A stretch of DNA of 39,878 bases from CAIXQW01 sp046049675 (GCA_046049675.1 JBJORA010000073.1:1-39878), one strand, 5' to 3'. Shown: positions 1 to 11,500, numbered from the stretch's first letter. Numbers and translations are program-made. The notes: a model not told the origin generated them from the letters alone.

Positions 1-197
1 AAGCAACGAATATACGATGCATCAAATTAAAAGAACATAGTTAGTACGTATTCGCTACATGCACAAAGTTGCAACATAGATCGTCTGTTGACTACTATGT
101 ATGCAACCTTGTTGAATAAAACACCCGTGTACTGAAACTGTTTTTTATGTAATGCTTGCTTATAGTACTCAGCTATAGTTATATGAATTTACAGCAT

Positions 198-1127
198 TTA
201 TTCTTTATCATATTCTAAGCCACCCATAATCGGATCGTACGTTGGATAAGTTATAGATCCAAGATGCTTGGTGTATGGATCGTTGTAACCAGTTTTCTTT
301 TCGTAAAAGCGCATGCGCGTTTCACTGATTTGTCCATTATCGTAAGCACGGTTCAGGATATTACCCTTAATAATATACTTGCCTTTTGAACTATAGTTAT
401 TAGTCGTTATTTCTTCCCAACCGCCGCCAATGTAAGTGCTAAACTGCGTAGCAACGCCTGTGGCAAATTCTCCACTCTTGAAAAATGCGTGGTAAACACC
501 AATATTGGTGCTAACTGTAGACCAGCCGCCAATTATATCGCTTAGGAAAGTACTTGTTGCATTTTGTTCATTCTTTATGGTAAAAGTAAATAGCAGATAA
601 TGTAGGATATCGGGTTGAATAGCGCCATCTGCATCTATAAAGTTAGAAATTAATGCGACGCGATTTCCGCTTAATTGTACAAGCAATATGCTCGCTCTAA
701 AGTTTACACCATTGGCATTTTGAACGTCTTTCGTTACTCTATAATAGGGGAAGTGTTGTTTGGTTTTACCGCGTTCAAAGTAATGCAAGTTCACGAAATC
801 GCTACGCTCTGTAAGCCCTGCAAAAACTTGAGCAAAGAAAGTGCTTGCATCATTTTCTAAATTACCAGTGCCTTGTAGAATTGGTTGCACTTGTACATTG
901 TTGTATTGATCGCTAATGAGTATTTCGTTGCTATTGCCACTTACTTGCCATTGCTGAGGTGCGTCAAATGTAAAGCCGGACATATTGCCTGTGCCTGTAT
1001 AGTTATAGGTTTCGCTAAACGATTGCTCAATATTAGTATTGGTGTTATTATTGGGCTCGTCTGGTTTGGTACAACAAATAGATGTACAAATGAGCACTAC
1101 ACTTAAAAGTTTTTTACTTAGATGCAT
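198..1127 (-). CDS. Hypothetical secreted or lipid-anchored envelope protein
   Basis: A 309-residue protein that I do not recognise. The N-terminus (MHLSKKLLSVVLICTSICC) is a basic start followed by a short hydrophobic stretch that ends in two cysteines. This looks like a lipoprotein signal, but the residue before the cysteine is not the usual Gly/Ala/Ser, so lipidation is uncertain. An Asn/Thr-rich linker follows (about residues 24-36). The rest is beta-rich with a WxxxxSNxGVYHAFF-type stretch near residues 205-220 and a Gly-rich GGGWEEI motif near 235. The start is the only good ATG that keeps the signal sequence. It is a single minus-strand gene, separated by about 440 bp from the upstream metallo-hydrolase operon. 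No function can be assigned. Confidence 0.6.
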   Translation of the reverse strand: MHLSKKLLSVVLICTSICCTKPDEPNNNTNTNIEQSFSETYNYTGTGNMSGFTFDAPQQWQVSGNSNEILISDQYNNVQVQPILQGTGNLENDASTFFAQVFAGLTERSDFVNLHYFERGKTKQHFPYYRVTKDVQNANGVNFRASILLVQLSGNRVALISNFIDADGAIQPDILHYLLFTFTIKNEQNATSTFLSDIIGGWSTVSTNIGVYHAFFKSGEFATGVATQFSTYIGGGWEEITTNNYSSKGKYIIKGNILNRAYDNGQISETRMRFYEKKTGYNDPYTKHLGSITYPTYDPIMGGLEYDKE

Positions 1128-1563
1128 GACGTAAAATAATTATGCAACAAAGTTGTACTTAAATAAAAAGGCAGACAATAGTACTTTTGTTATAACTAGC
1201 ATTACTTCAATAGTTTCAATACATTTAAAACGAAGATGCCAGCTGTTACACTGACATCTTTTGTTGTTATACCCGCAGTATAACGTATGCCCCCGTGTTG
1301 TAAATACCCGATAATATATTAGCCTTTAGTGCATTTTAACTGCAACTATTGGTATTTTTTTTGTTTAGGTAGCATTTGCTTTAGCTAGTTTCTTAAGAAT
1401 TGTAGTGCAATAAAAATGCATTATGAAACTGTTTTCTTGATTGTAGTTTTTAGTGTTGTGCTCTGTACTTGCTTAATTGCAATTTGCATGCCAAAACTTG
1501 CGAAAAACCGTTTTTATTTAGATTATTTTTTTGTTACTAGAACTAACAGATACTCTAGCTTTT
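1128..1563. other. Intergenic region with one hairpin
   Basis: This 436-bp gap lies between the start of the envelope-protein gene and the end of the metallo-hydrolase gene, both on the minus strand. I see no convincing gene. The plus-strand open frame at 1416-1694 is Cys/Phe-rich, has no family resemblance and runs into the metallo-hydrolase. The only notable structure is the hairpin at 1233-1260. Confidence 0.5.
1221..1266. terminator. Putative bidirectional hairpin terminator
   Basis: AAGATGCCAG (1233-1242) and CTGACATCTT (1251-1260) form a ten-position stem with one mismatch and an 8-nt loop. It is followed by TTGTTGTT on the plus strand and by a short TTTT run on the minus strand. It lies about 300 bp past the end of the metallo-hydrolase gene on that gene's strand, so it could end that operon. 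The weak T tracts keep confidence low. Confidence 0.4.
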
Positions 1564-2559
1564 TTAGAAGTACTTTTTTGTGCCAATGTTCAGAAAATTT
1601 ACCGTTGCATTGCAAGTGGATTGCAGTTTTTTTAGTTCTTGTGCTGGCCAAAAAATTGGTTCGTCGCTTAAGTCGAAAGTGCCATAATGCATAGGAATAA
1701 AATGTTTGGCTTTCAAATCGTGAACCGCTTGTATTGCAGTTGTGGGACCGGTATGACTAGCTTCCATAAACCACTCTGGCATATAAGCGCCAATGCCTAT
1801 GAATGCATAGTCTATTGATGGAAAATGTTTTTGTATTTCGCTAAAGTGTATGCCATAGCCGCTGTCTGCGCCAAAGTACAAAGTGTGTGTAGTAGTTTGC
1901 AACGTAAAGCTTCCCCAAAGCATATCGTTGGTATCTGCAAGCGCTCGTCTGCTCCAATGTTTAGCAGGCAAATAGGTGATGCTAATGCCATTGATTGTTG
2001 GGTATTGTTGCCACCATCCGGCCTCTACAATGGTATTTGTAATTTTCCAACGACGCAATAGTTTGCCTATTTGTAGGCCAGTATAAATAATAGCATCAGG
2101 ATTTTGTGCACACAATAGTTTCAAGCTTTTTTTATCGAGATGATCGCGATGATTATGGCTAATCAAAATACAATCTATGCCAACAAGTGCTTCAGGTTTG
2201 CAAGGCAATGCAGTGTGACGCGGCATTACATTACTTACTTTGCCAAGCACAGGATCTGTAATTATTAAACTACCATTTAGCCTAAACAAAAATGTACAAT
2301 GACCAAGCCATGTAACACCATCTTGTGCGCTTGAAATAAAGTTGTCGTTAGCAACAACTTCTATACCACTTACTTGATTTTTTTTGAATTGCTTTAGTGG
2401 TTTGCTACTGCTTTGCCATTTTAATACATCACTAAACGGTCTAAAACTATCACCATCAAGGTTGGTGTATAAGCCAGCACTTGAAAGTGGATGTGCAGTT
2501 GAAATACCAGAAATAAATTGTAGTTGAGGATTATGCGTAGGAAGCGTTTGTTTGGGCAT
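1564..2559 (-). CDS. RomA/NAPE-PLD-like MBL-fold metallo-hydrolase
   Basis: A 331-residue member of the metallo-beta-lactamase fold. The motif SHNHRDHLD (about residue 135) is the HxHxDH zinc site. Further support comes from TWLGHCTFLFR with the following ITDPVL (about 85-105), the metal-ligand segment FGADSGYG (about 230) and a late FIPMHYGTFDLS (about 290). This order fits the RomA / N-acylphosphatidylethanolamine phospholipase D-like branch rather than true beta-lactamases. These enzymes cleave phosphodiester or related bonds in lipids, but the substrate here is unknown. There is no signal peptide, so it is probably cytoplasmic or membrane-associated. The start lies 4 nt after the stop of the TetR gene, so the two are very likely co-transcribed. 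Confidence 0.85.
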   Translation of the reverse strand: MPKQTLPTHNPQLQFISGISTAHPLSSAGLYTNLDGDSFRPFSDVLKWQSSSKPLKQFKKNQVSGIEVVANDNFISSAQDGVTWLGHCTFLFRLNGSLIITDPVLGKVSNVMPRHTALPCKPEALVGIDCILISHNHRDHLDKKSLKLLCAQNPDAIIYTGLQIGKLLRRWKITNTIVEAGWWQQYPTINGISITYLPAKHWSRRALADTNDMLWGSFTLQTTTHTLYFGADSGYGIHFSEIQKHFPSIDYAFIGIGAYMPEWFMEASHTGPTTAIQAVHDLKAKHFIPMHYGTFDLSDEPIFWPAQELKKLQSTCNATVNFLNIGTKKYF

Positions 2560-2563
2560 GCAA

Positions 2564-3178
2564 TTAATTGAGCTGTGCTATTTTTTCAATTCTATGATTG
2601 CAAGTTAAACCCTTAATTACTTGTTGCAACATAAAATCTACAGCTTGTCGCATGTTTTGATAATCGGGAGCATTAGTCGATAAGAGGTTGCCACGCTCAG
2701 CATGATGCATTGCTGCCGAATTAATCTTAAGAATGCTAAAAGCTAATTGTCTTGTATTAACGATTTCAATTTGTTTCTTAACTATAGCGGCTTGCAACAA
2801 TTGTGCAAGAAAGGTAATTTCCTCGTTCATTATTTCCTCATAAATCTGAAAAAACTGAGGCAAGATGGCATTGAGGGTAAGTTTGGAAATTTTGTTGCGC
2901 GAAATTACATCGAGGTAATATGCATTCTTCTTATCAAGATAGGTTGTAATCTGCTGAGAGATATGTGGTAATCCTTTTACATGATTTTGAAGATGCGCAA
3001 CAAATTCAGCAGCATCAGTAGTTACTACCTCAAAAAACAAATCGTATTCCGAAGTGTAAATTCGTTGCAATTCGCCTGCATTGTAGCCAGCACATTTACT
3101 AATTTCTTCAATACTAGTATTTTCAAGACCTTGCTTGTGAAATAGGTTCTTTGCAACAGATAATATTTCGTTTCTCAT
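2564..3178 (-). CDS. TetR/AcrR-family transcriptional regulator
   Basis: A protein of about 204 residues with an N-terminal TetR helix-turn-helix: MRNEILSVAKNLFHKQGLEN, then TSIEEISKCAGYNAGELQRIY. This is the classic 'AxxLFxxxGxxxTSxxxIAxxAGxxxGxLYxxF' pattern. The C-terminal all-helical ligand domain has no specific match that I recognise. I chose ATG at 3178 over the overlapping GTG at 3181. It is the first gene of a two-gene minus-strand unit with the metallo-hydrolase (4 nt apart), so it probably represses its own operon in response to a small, perhaps lipid-like, molecule. That role is inferred from context. Confidence 0.85.
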   Translation of the reverse strand: MRNEILSVAKNLFHKQGLENTSIEEISKCAGYNAGELQRIYTSEYDLFFEVVTTDAAEFVAHLQNHVKGLPHISQQITTYLDKKNAYYLDVISRNKISKLTLNAILPQFFQIYEEIMNEEITFLAQLLQAAIVKKQIEIVNTRQLAFSILKINSAAMHHAERGNLLSTNAPDYQNMRQAVDFMLQQVIKGLTCNHRIEKIAQLN

Positions 3179-3369
3179 CACGCTAATAATTTAACTTTTT
3201 GACATTTGCAAAAAGAGTGCCAAACTTGTGCATGCCTTTAATTACTAATTTTGAGTAGTAGGCAAAGTTCTGGTTGCCACCATAAAATGTCAATAGCGCA
3301 GAGCTTGTAGCATTTCAATTAACAAATTGATGCACTTGATAATCAGCCAAGTATATGGCAATCAGTAGC

Positions 3370-5079
3370 TTAGCGTTGAAACTGCCATGACTTTTGTGAT
3401 AAATTACCATTCTCATCACTGACTTTTATTTCTAGCACATGTTGTCCAGCAGGGCAGTACTTATCAACTTCGTAAATAAAGGTGTTGCCTTTTTGTTGGA
3501 ACCGCACCCAATTGCCGTCAATGGTAGCGACAAAGTTGGCTACGCTTGTAATATCTTCTTTGCAGGTAACTACAATTTTTTTGCTGGTAAGCACGGCCGT
3601 TGGACCGCCGCTAATTAAAGGTGGGTTTTGGTCAATTGCTAATACATAAGTGCCAAAGTCTCTAACCTTAGCTACTGCCCACCCATTTTGCATTTGTGCA
3701 GCCTTGCCTTTTCTGTCGGTGTCTTTGCCGTACGGTAATCTTACCATAGCCACTTTTGATTGCACTTGGGCAGGCACAGTACTTTTAGGCCGCAATTTCA
3801 AATCAAAATAGTCATGTACTGGCACATCACTCGAGTGTACCATATACTTATAACTATAGGGAGCTGCTTCATCGCTTGTGCTTACCCGCAATGGCACGCC
3901 GTCGTATACATGCTGGCCTGCAAGGGTAAATGCAATATTATCACTCTGATAAGTTTTGCTTTTGCCTGCATCAAAGTCATAGGTTTTCAGCTGGCGCTCG
4001 CTTTGCGTACTTTTTACCCAAAACTGCAATGTGCTTTTATTGCCTTTGACGTCAAAAACCGCAATCCGTATTTTATGAGCGCGTGTATCGGGCAAGGTAA
4101 TTTTACCATCTTTTCCATTACTAAAGTTTTTGTAGATGCTCAGCTTATCGCCAGGCAGCTTAAAGCATAGCTGAATCCAAGGGCCGCCGTTCTTCTTCAC
4201 TTTGTAATCAGCCTGCGAGTTCATATAACGTGTTTCTTCGTACCCAATATTATCTAGTTGCCAAGCAAAATAGGGTTGGTCATCTACATACACATCTGCC
4301 TCAAAAACACCTAGCACGCCCAAGGCATTTTCCATAGGATCATCAGCTACAATACCGAATGCAACTGCATTTGTAGCAACAGTAATGGTATCTGTGCCAG
4401 GTTTGTAAAATCCGCCGCCGGCAGTGCAGTTTAGCTGTTTTGGACTTTGGTCGTAGATACTTTTATTGACGTCGTAAACGGCTAATTTCTTAATGAGTGG
4501 GGCTTTGCTATCTGGTAAATTGTAGAATAGTAAGCCATTGAGTGGCTTTTCCGTTTTGGTGTCGCGAATTTCCATATGCAAATGCGGTGCCTGGCTGCTG
4601 CCGGTATTGCCGCTTTTGGCGATAAACATGCCCTGTCTTACTGGAAACTGATGAGGTTGAAAAGTGAGGTCTATTTTCCAGCTTTTTGCCTCGTATTGCT
4701 TACTACGGATATGGTTCTCTAGCTCTGGATAGAAGTCGTTGAGGTGAGCGTACAAACTTGTAAAGCCACCTTGGTGCGTTATGTAAATCGCGTTACCAAA
4801 GCCACCTGCCTCAATTTTTACTCTGCTGATATAGCCGTTGGCTATGCTATGCACAGGCAGATTTTCTACCTTGTTTGTTCTTACATCTAACCCACTATGG
4901 AAGTGATTTGGTCGGCATTCCCCAAAATTTCCAGCCAAACTGATTGGAATTTTCATGGGATTGGCAAAGGCATTTTTAGGATATGCTTTTGGGGTGATAA
5001 GTTGCTGCGCTATTGTATTTAGGCAGATACCGCATAACAATAAGCAAAAAGCTAGCGTTTTTAACGCAAAAAAGTACAT
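3370..5079 (-). CDS. Secreted M23-family metallopeptidase (LytM-like)
   Basis: A 569-residue protein with a signal peptide (residues 1-24, ending TIAQQ) and an N-terminal M23 peptidase domain at about residues 45-200. Zinc ligands are visible in NHFHSGLDV (HxxxD) and in PHLHMEIRD (HxH); LYAHL and KSGNTGSS are also typical. M23 enzymes cut cross-bridges or peptide stems in peptidoglycan. The remaining ~350 residues are beta-rich and resemble the C-terminal extension common in Bacteroidota M23 proteins. There is no T9SS sorting domain, so a periplasmic location is likely. A TAATTTTG box (minus strand, 5092-5085) ends 5 nt before the start codon, which suggests a leaderless mRNA. It is divergent from the giant surface-protein gene. 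Confidence 0.88.
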   Translation of the reverse strand: MYFFALKTLAFCLLLCGICLNTIAQQLITPKAYPKNAFANPMKIPISLAGNFGECRPNHFHSGLDVRTNKVENLPVHSIANGYISRVKIEAGGFGNAIYITHQGGFTSLYAHLNDFYPELENHIRSKQYEAKSWKIDLTFQPHQFPVRQGMFIAKSGNTGSSQAPHLHMEIRDTKTEKPLNGLLFYNLPDSKAPLIKKLAVYDVNKSIYDQSPKQLNCTAGGGFYKPGTDTITVATNAVAFGIVADDPMENALGVLGVFEADVYVDDQPYFAWQLDNIGYEETRYMNSQADYKVKKNGGPWIQLCFKLPGDKLSIYKNFSNGKDGKITLPDTRAHKIRIAVFDVKGNKSTLQFWVKSTQSERQLKTYDFDAGKSKTYQSDNIAFTLAGQHVYDGVPLRVSTSDEAAPYSYKYMVHSSDVPVHDYFDLKLRPKSTVPAQVQSKVAMVRLPYGKDTDRKGKAAQMQNGWAVAKVRDFGTYVLAIDQNPPLISGGPTAVLTSKKIVVTCKEDITSVANFVATIDGNWVRFQQKGNTFIYEVDKYCPAGQHVLEIKVSDENGNLSQKSWQFQR

Positions 5080-5219
5080 GTTTGCAAAATTAGCTTGTTC
5101 GCGGAGGTAGCGCTTTTTTCTCCGACAAAAAAGTACACATTTTGCTTACAAAAAGACGCAAGAGAAGGCAATTACAAGCTTGGCCTAGCAAATTGCAGAT
5201 GCCATTAGAACGTGTATGT

Positions 5220-5252
5220 TCGCCCTTGAAAACTTATGGCTTTCAAGGGCGA
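5220..5252. other. Perfect 12-bp hairpin between divergent genes
   Basis: CGCCCTTGAAA (5221-5231) and TTTCAAGGGCG (5241-5251) are perfect reverse complements around a 9-nt loop, and one more T-A pair extends the stem. No T tract follows on either strand, and both flanking genes point away, so it is not an obvious terminator. It may be a regulator site, part of a small RNA, or part of a long 5' leader. Confidence 0.6.
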
Positions 5253-5477
5253 GTATTGTTATGCTATCGTAAACACAATAAATTATTTACAAGCAGCTTA
5301 TATTCAATACGTTAGAACAAATAATGATGCTAAAGTCAACTTGCTTTACAAAAACGTAAAACCACATTGGCTCATGATATTAGATAGTTTTAGTTAGCTC
5401 GAACAGTTGCTACATATTGAAAATGAACTAGAAAGCTAAATACTGATAATTAATGCTGTCATTTTTGACTTTTACAC

Positions 5478-5508
5478 TTGACAATACAGGTACTTACTGA
5501 TAACTTTG
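5478..5508 (+). promoter_or_regulatory. Bacteroidota-type promoter of the giant surface-protein gene
   Basis: TTG at 5478-5480, a 20-nt spacer, and TAACTTTG at 5501-5508 match the Bacteroidota sigma-A consensus TTG-N(17-23)-TAnnTTTG. Transcription would begin about 5513, leaving a leader of about 20 nt before the ATG at 5536. The alternative TTG start at 5506 lies inside the -7 box and can be excluded. Confidence 0.75.
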
Positions 5509-5535
5509 CGCCGAACATTACAAAAACACTTCAAT

Positions 5536-8500
5536 ATGAAGAAATTTTTACTGTGCTCGATGCTCAGCATCGTTACACTTTTAGGGGTTAAAGAATCAGC
5601 AGCCCAAAGCACACCAAGCGGACAGCTAACAATAGTTACGCCAGACGTATTAAGCGCTTGTAATACTGATACAATTGAGTTACAACTCATCAACTTAGAC
5701 GGGCCTGTTTGTCCTAGTCCAGGTGCAGGTGGTGGCTTAGCGACCGTTACAGTAAATATTCCTGCTGATTCATTAATGGACTATGTTGCAGGATCATTGT
5801 CGAGTAATGTTCCTGGTGGAGCAAACTTTGTCTCGTATGTCAACAAAGTGCTTACGATTACAATGCCAGTACCTGTCTATGGCAGCACTACTATTGCTAA
5901 GTTTGTTGTTAGACCAGATTGCCAAATTGTGGATGATGGCATCCTTCCTCAGTTTTCTGGAAGTATCACGTACCCGAGTGGTTATCCTACAGTGCCAGAA
6001 ACTTACACTTCTGCCGCGCTTAATACTGGTACAGCTATACTTGATAATCCAGAAAGTAAAGCCAACATTAATAATGTTGCAGCTTTTTCTGTAAACTTTA
6101 GCAGTAGTACACGCCCAATAAACGTTGGTTATGGTAATTTAAATAGTGTAGAGTATGGCGTAATTGTTGATACTGCTATGCCTGCATTTTATTCTTTATT
6201 TCTATATAGTAAAGATGGTTTAAGCGCACAAGGAACACCTATAACTACGTTTAACTATAATGGTGCAGTTAATCCTAACACCATTACAAAAACAATGTAC
6301 GATGCTACGCATTGGCTGTACAAGTTTAACTTGTCAGGTGCTTTATTAGGCCCAGATTTAACTTGGACTCCAGCGGAAGAACTTCTAGTATATACGTCAT
6401 ATACACCTCCAAGTAATTGTACTACCCTTACTAACAAATACTATATTAGTTATAGTTGTCCAGGTTCTGGTACCCCATGTACTACACCAGATACCTTAGA
6501 TGGTACAGTTCGAGTAAGTGCTGGTGTGCCTGTTTTGAGTGGTATTAACTATCAGATCGATAGCTTTGATGGTTGTCCAAATAAAGCTGGCTTCTTTTAC
6601 TTTAAAAATACAGCAACAGGGGTGCACCCAATTGGTACAGCTTACGATGTAAATTTAAATTTGAATTTTGGTAATGTACTAACCGTTTCTAATGTACTGA
6701 TTGGCGGGGTAACACCAGCTAGTATACCTCTAAGTGCAATAAATAATGGCAGCTCAATCGCTTTTAATATCAAAGATCTACTAACGACCAACTTTGATGG
6801 CGTGGGCGTTGGTCTAGAAGATTTGGATGGTGATGGATTTTATGACGATTTGAAGGCGGGAGATTCCGTACGTGTGAATTTTACGTACACTGTGCCATGT
6901 GATTTGAAGTGCGGTTCAAACTTGCTTTACGATATTAGCAGTGGCGCAACCTTTACTGATTACTGCCGTGTGTTAAATGGTAGCACTGGTACTAGCATGT
7001 ACAAGTTTGGCTTTAGCCAAAAGCAAGCAGTTACGCAAAAAAATATTCCAAACTACGGAAACTTGTGGCAAGGAAGCACAAACTATCAAACACGCGGTGC
7101 TGGCTTTACTTTTCAGTTTCAGCAAACTAATATGAATTTAGCAACAACAGTTGCTACGCTACGCATTAGTTATAACAACTTCTCTGAAATTGACACTAGT
7201 AATATCTATTTGTTTGGCGTTAAGATACCGGGTTCTGCGCTTACATATGATGGTATTAATATTCCTGGCGATAGTACTAATAGTTACGATTCTGCTGTAA
7301 TTTATACACTTACAGCAGCACAAGTTGCATTGTTATTTGATGCTACACCAGATAGTCTTTACTACGCACAAACTTTGTACAATTGTGAGCGTCGTCAAAA
7401 TACAGAGTCAACGGATTTCTGGCAAATTTTTGTAAAGACGAAGCCAGGCTTATGTAGCAACGGTTCACAACCTTGTACATTCGATTTAAGTTGTAAAAAA
7501 GCTTACCTATACAATGCAAACTTTGGTTGTGGTAATAAGCCATGTTTTGTAGTAAATGACTCGCTTTGGCGTGAGAAGCTTATTGGGCATACTAGTGTTG
7601 CACAAACTACACCATTGCTTGGAGACCCTCGTAGAATGTACGAAAATGATACACTAGTATATAATCATAGTTTTTACCTATCAGGTGATTGGCCAATAGA
7701 AAGCCCAATAGGAACTTGGGATATGTGGAGCGGCCTACGTCAAAGTTTTTCACTAAACTTTGCAAAGCCTGAAGGCTATGTAGGTGTTAATCCACTAATT
7801 TTTCTTGAAAACATTAGCCGCGCTAAAGTGTATGTGCGTGATAGTGTTACTGGTGCAAAGGGCGCATTGCTATATGACGTGCCTCTAGACTTGTCGCATT
7901 TCATTAGCCCTAATAATTGGTATGGTTATAACGGCGGTATTAATGTCGCAGATCAACCAGCAGCATTTTGGTTCAATAATACTTGTTCGCTATGCAGCCC
8001 TCTCAATGGATATTGCTCGTATGTCAATTGGGTTGTAGATCCAGGTAATTGTCCATTAAACGACAGTAACATTTACATTGGCTCTCCATGGTGGCAAATG
8101 ATATACAACGTAGATAATAATAAAGCAACTCAAATTTACTATTTGGCTGTCGAAAAAGCATTTGAAGATGCTGGTCTACAGTTCAAAATTTACGACAACA
8201 ATAAATTATTTGAAGTTGAAACGCGCTGGAGAGTTAGCGACCAATTCCCTTGGGGAAATATTACTGACTTTAGTTTCAGAAGTGTAGAAACAAGAAGTGC
8301 CGACGGTAATTTTACTATTAACGGTGAAGGCATCAGTGCATGCGGTACCGCTCAAACAGCTGGCTTAGTTGCACCAAAAGATCTTACTATCGCTAACCCT
8401 AATAGCGCTTATAGCACACAGTGTGGACTTACCCTACGTCACGAACTTAATTTTAATAGCTACGCTGGCAATTACTTTGGTGGCGGCGAGGTGCGTGTGC

Positions 8501-11500
8501 CTTATAAGATAGATTCTTTTGTAATAGATCTACCTAATCAATTTAGTTTATCTGCAGGTACTTATCAGTACACGTACAATCAAAGTTGCACATTTAGTAC
8601 AACAAATGCAGTAACAGCGAGTGCCGTAACTGGTCACATTAAATTTACCTATACACCTGGTGGCGATTTTCCACGCATGGATGATTGTTCTGGCTTTACG
8701 ATGGCTAGCGTTTTACAGTATGGTATTGTAAAGACAGGCGTAGCTTCGCCTAGCACTTACAAATTCCCTGTGAAGGTTTATGCACGCACAGAGTGGGGCC
8801 AACCTTACATACTAAATGACAGCGCAAGCATTACAGAAGCTGTGCCTATTTTAAATGTTGTAGCAGCAAGACCTGTTGCGATTGTTGAAGATGGTGGCAA
8901 ATGTTCTGCTATTGCTTTAGATGTTTTAGTTACCAATAACTCAATTTACAGTGCACCTTTTGTATATCTTGCTGCAGAAAATAGCGCAGGTGGTACAACT
9001 ATAATTACAATTAACGATGGCGACAGTGTGTACGCAGATCCAATATTACCTTCTGAGGTTACTACTTATGGCGCTAAACATCGTATTGCTAAAGTAGGTA
9101 CAATCGATCCAGGTCAAACCCGCACAGTTCGTGTATTAGTTAGCTCTACAGCTTGTTTGGATTCATTCAAGGTATATGTTGACTTTGGTTGTGCTTACCC
9201 AAGTCCAATGGCACCAATTAAAACGAGTGGTACTATTGACAGCTTATGGATTAAATACAAGAGTGTTCGCCCTGCAATCAGCAGTACACCAATTGGCGAC
9301 ATCAATGCGAAAACACTTTGTGGTACTGACACAGTTGAAATTGAAGTTCGCAATGTAAGAACTGTGAATGTGTATAATATGATTGCGTCGTTTAGGTTGC
9401 CTTCAAATGCACGTTATGTGCCTGGCACTGCTTATGCCAAAGGTGATACACGTGTTGCTGGTCTAGCACCAAGCTGGCAACAAATTCCGGCAGCAGACGA
9501 TAGTTTGTTTAACGGTGGCGATAGCTTAGTACTTAACTTGAAAAACGTTGCACCATTCAATACAAGTTGTGGACTAGGTGGAACAGATACGCTAAATACC
9601 GCAACCGTACGTATTCGCTTTGAAGTTAACTATGGCGCTTGCCCTGTAAATAATATTGAGGCAATATTGTATAGCGTCACCGCAGAAAACTACTGTGGAA
9701 CTGTAGCGACTACAAAGGGAGCACTTAACATACGCTACGTAGGTAGTACGGGCACTCCAAACACTTACAGTTGCTCTGAACTACAAAGCAAGCCAGTGTT
9801 AATCTGTGCAAAAGTAAATCAACCACAAGTTGTAAACGATACCCTATATGTTCAAAACTTAGGTGGTTATGGCGCACTAAGTGGCGTTTCAAGTGGTTTA
9901 GATTCTATGTTGATTACTATTCCAACAGATTCTACACTATTTGCGTTAAACGATTTTACGGTATTGCCTGGCTATGGCTGGGGTAATCCTACTGTGGGTC
10001 TTGATCCACAAGGCAGACTGGTATTAAGTTTAGTAGTGCCTGCTGGCATCGCAATTAATGACAGCCTTCCTTTGCCAGTTCGTTACCGTGTAACACCAAA
10101 AGTTAAAGGTCTTTGCACCGTGCCAAGTGCTACTTGCCCTAACTTAAGTTTCTTTACATCGTTTGCCAGTTCGGTAAACTTAGGATGTTTAGATAGTGGT
10201 CTAGTATGCGCTAGTCTTCGTAAAGAAGTTCGTGGCCGTAGTTTACAATTACGTGACTTCGTATGTTGTGGTGCTTTGGGTAACTATGTATGGTTAGACA
10301 GTAATAAGAATGGCGTGCAAGATCCAACTGAAGTTGGTGTGGCAGGTATTACAGTAGACTTATACCAAAATGGTGCAGATAGCATTGCTGGTACAGCAGA
10401 CGATATCCTAATAGGTAGTACACAAACTGATGCAAGTGGCTTATACTATTTTGACGAGTTAATTCCTTCGTACGACAAAACAAAACAATACAATGTGGGT
10501 GTAACTATGCCTACTGGCTATGTAATTACAACGCCTGTAAGTCGTGGCGATAATGGCATTAATACAAACAGCGATGGTGATTCTTTAGCAGGATTTACGT
10601 ACGCTCGTTCTACTTCAATAAACCTTTCTCCTAACGAAGTTGATTCTACTTTTGACTTTGGTATTTATTATCCAAAGGCACCTACTGCAACAGTTGGTAA
10701 TTATGTGTGGTTCGATACAAATAAAAATGGTCTTCAAGATCCAACAGAGCAAGGTATTAGTGGTGTAACAGTAGCATTAAAAGATGCTACAGGCAAAACT
10801 ATAGCGGTTACAACAACAGATGGTGATGGCTACTATCAATTTACAGATGTTCCTCCAGGTACTGGTTATCGTGTAACAGTTTCGCCAATCGTAGGTTATA
10901 TACCTACTACCAACAGTGGTGCCATAACTGCTCCTAATAATAGTGATATTGCTGTGAGCACTTTAACTACTGCAACTTTTAACGTGTTGCCTGGTGATAA
11001 TATTGGTTATGTAGATGCGGGCTTTGTGCCGCAAGCAGCCAACAGAGCTAGCCTTGGCGACCGCGTTTGGTATGATGCTAATAACAATGGTGTTCAAGAT
11101 CCAGGTGAAGATGGTGTAGCTGGTGTGACAGTTAAATTACTTAACGGCCCAGGTACAAGCACACTTCAAACGGCTGTGACTGATGCAAATGGTAACTATG
11201 TATTTAATAACCTAGCAGCGGGTTCATATCGCGTTGAGTTTGATCTAGCAGCATTCCCAAGCTATACAATTACACCTAAAAATGCAACTACTAATACATA
11301 TACCGACGGCAATGCAGATCCTGCAACTGGTCGTACAGATGTAATCTTCTTAGGTGCGGGTGAAAATAATATGACGATTGATGCAGGTATTTACAATCCA
11401 AACAATACAAATAGCATTGGCAATTTTGTGTGGGAAGATATCAATCAAAATGGTATTCAAGATCCAAATGAGCAAGGTGTAAGTGGCGTTACAGTTACTT

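Larger units (their letters stand above)
5080..5535. other. Divergent intergenic region upstream of the giant gene
   Basis: This 456-bp gap separates the M23 peptidase from the giant surface-protein gene. It holds the peptidase's -7-like box (5085-5092), a perfect hairpin at 5220-5252, and the giant gene's promoter at 5478-5508. The 9-mer TACTGATAA occurs at 5441-5449 and again at 5495-5503, the second copy running into the -7 box. I see no coding sequence. Confidence 0.6.

Noticed and set aside
1416..1694. 92-residue plus-strand frame with a hydrophobic start
   Set aside because: It overlaps the end of the metallo-hydrolase gene, has no recognisable domain and lacks a promoter-like box; it could be chance.
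1564..2559. Beta-lactamase
   Set aside because: The MBL motifs and C-terminal layout are of the RomA/NAPE-PLD type, with no signal peptide.
3760..4170. 136-residue plus-strand open frame
   Set aside because: It lies fully antisense within the M23 peptidase gene, has no family resemblance and is a shadow of that gene.
5439..5508. Direct repeat TACTGATAA at 5441 and 5495 as a regulator site
   Set aside because: Nine bases in an AT-rich region, with the second copy partly explained by the -7 box; too weak to claim as a site.
5506..5535. TTG start at 5506 for the giant protein
   Set aside because: It lies inside the -7 promoter box and adds residues before a perfect signal peptide that begins at 5536.
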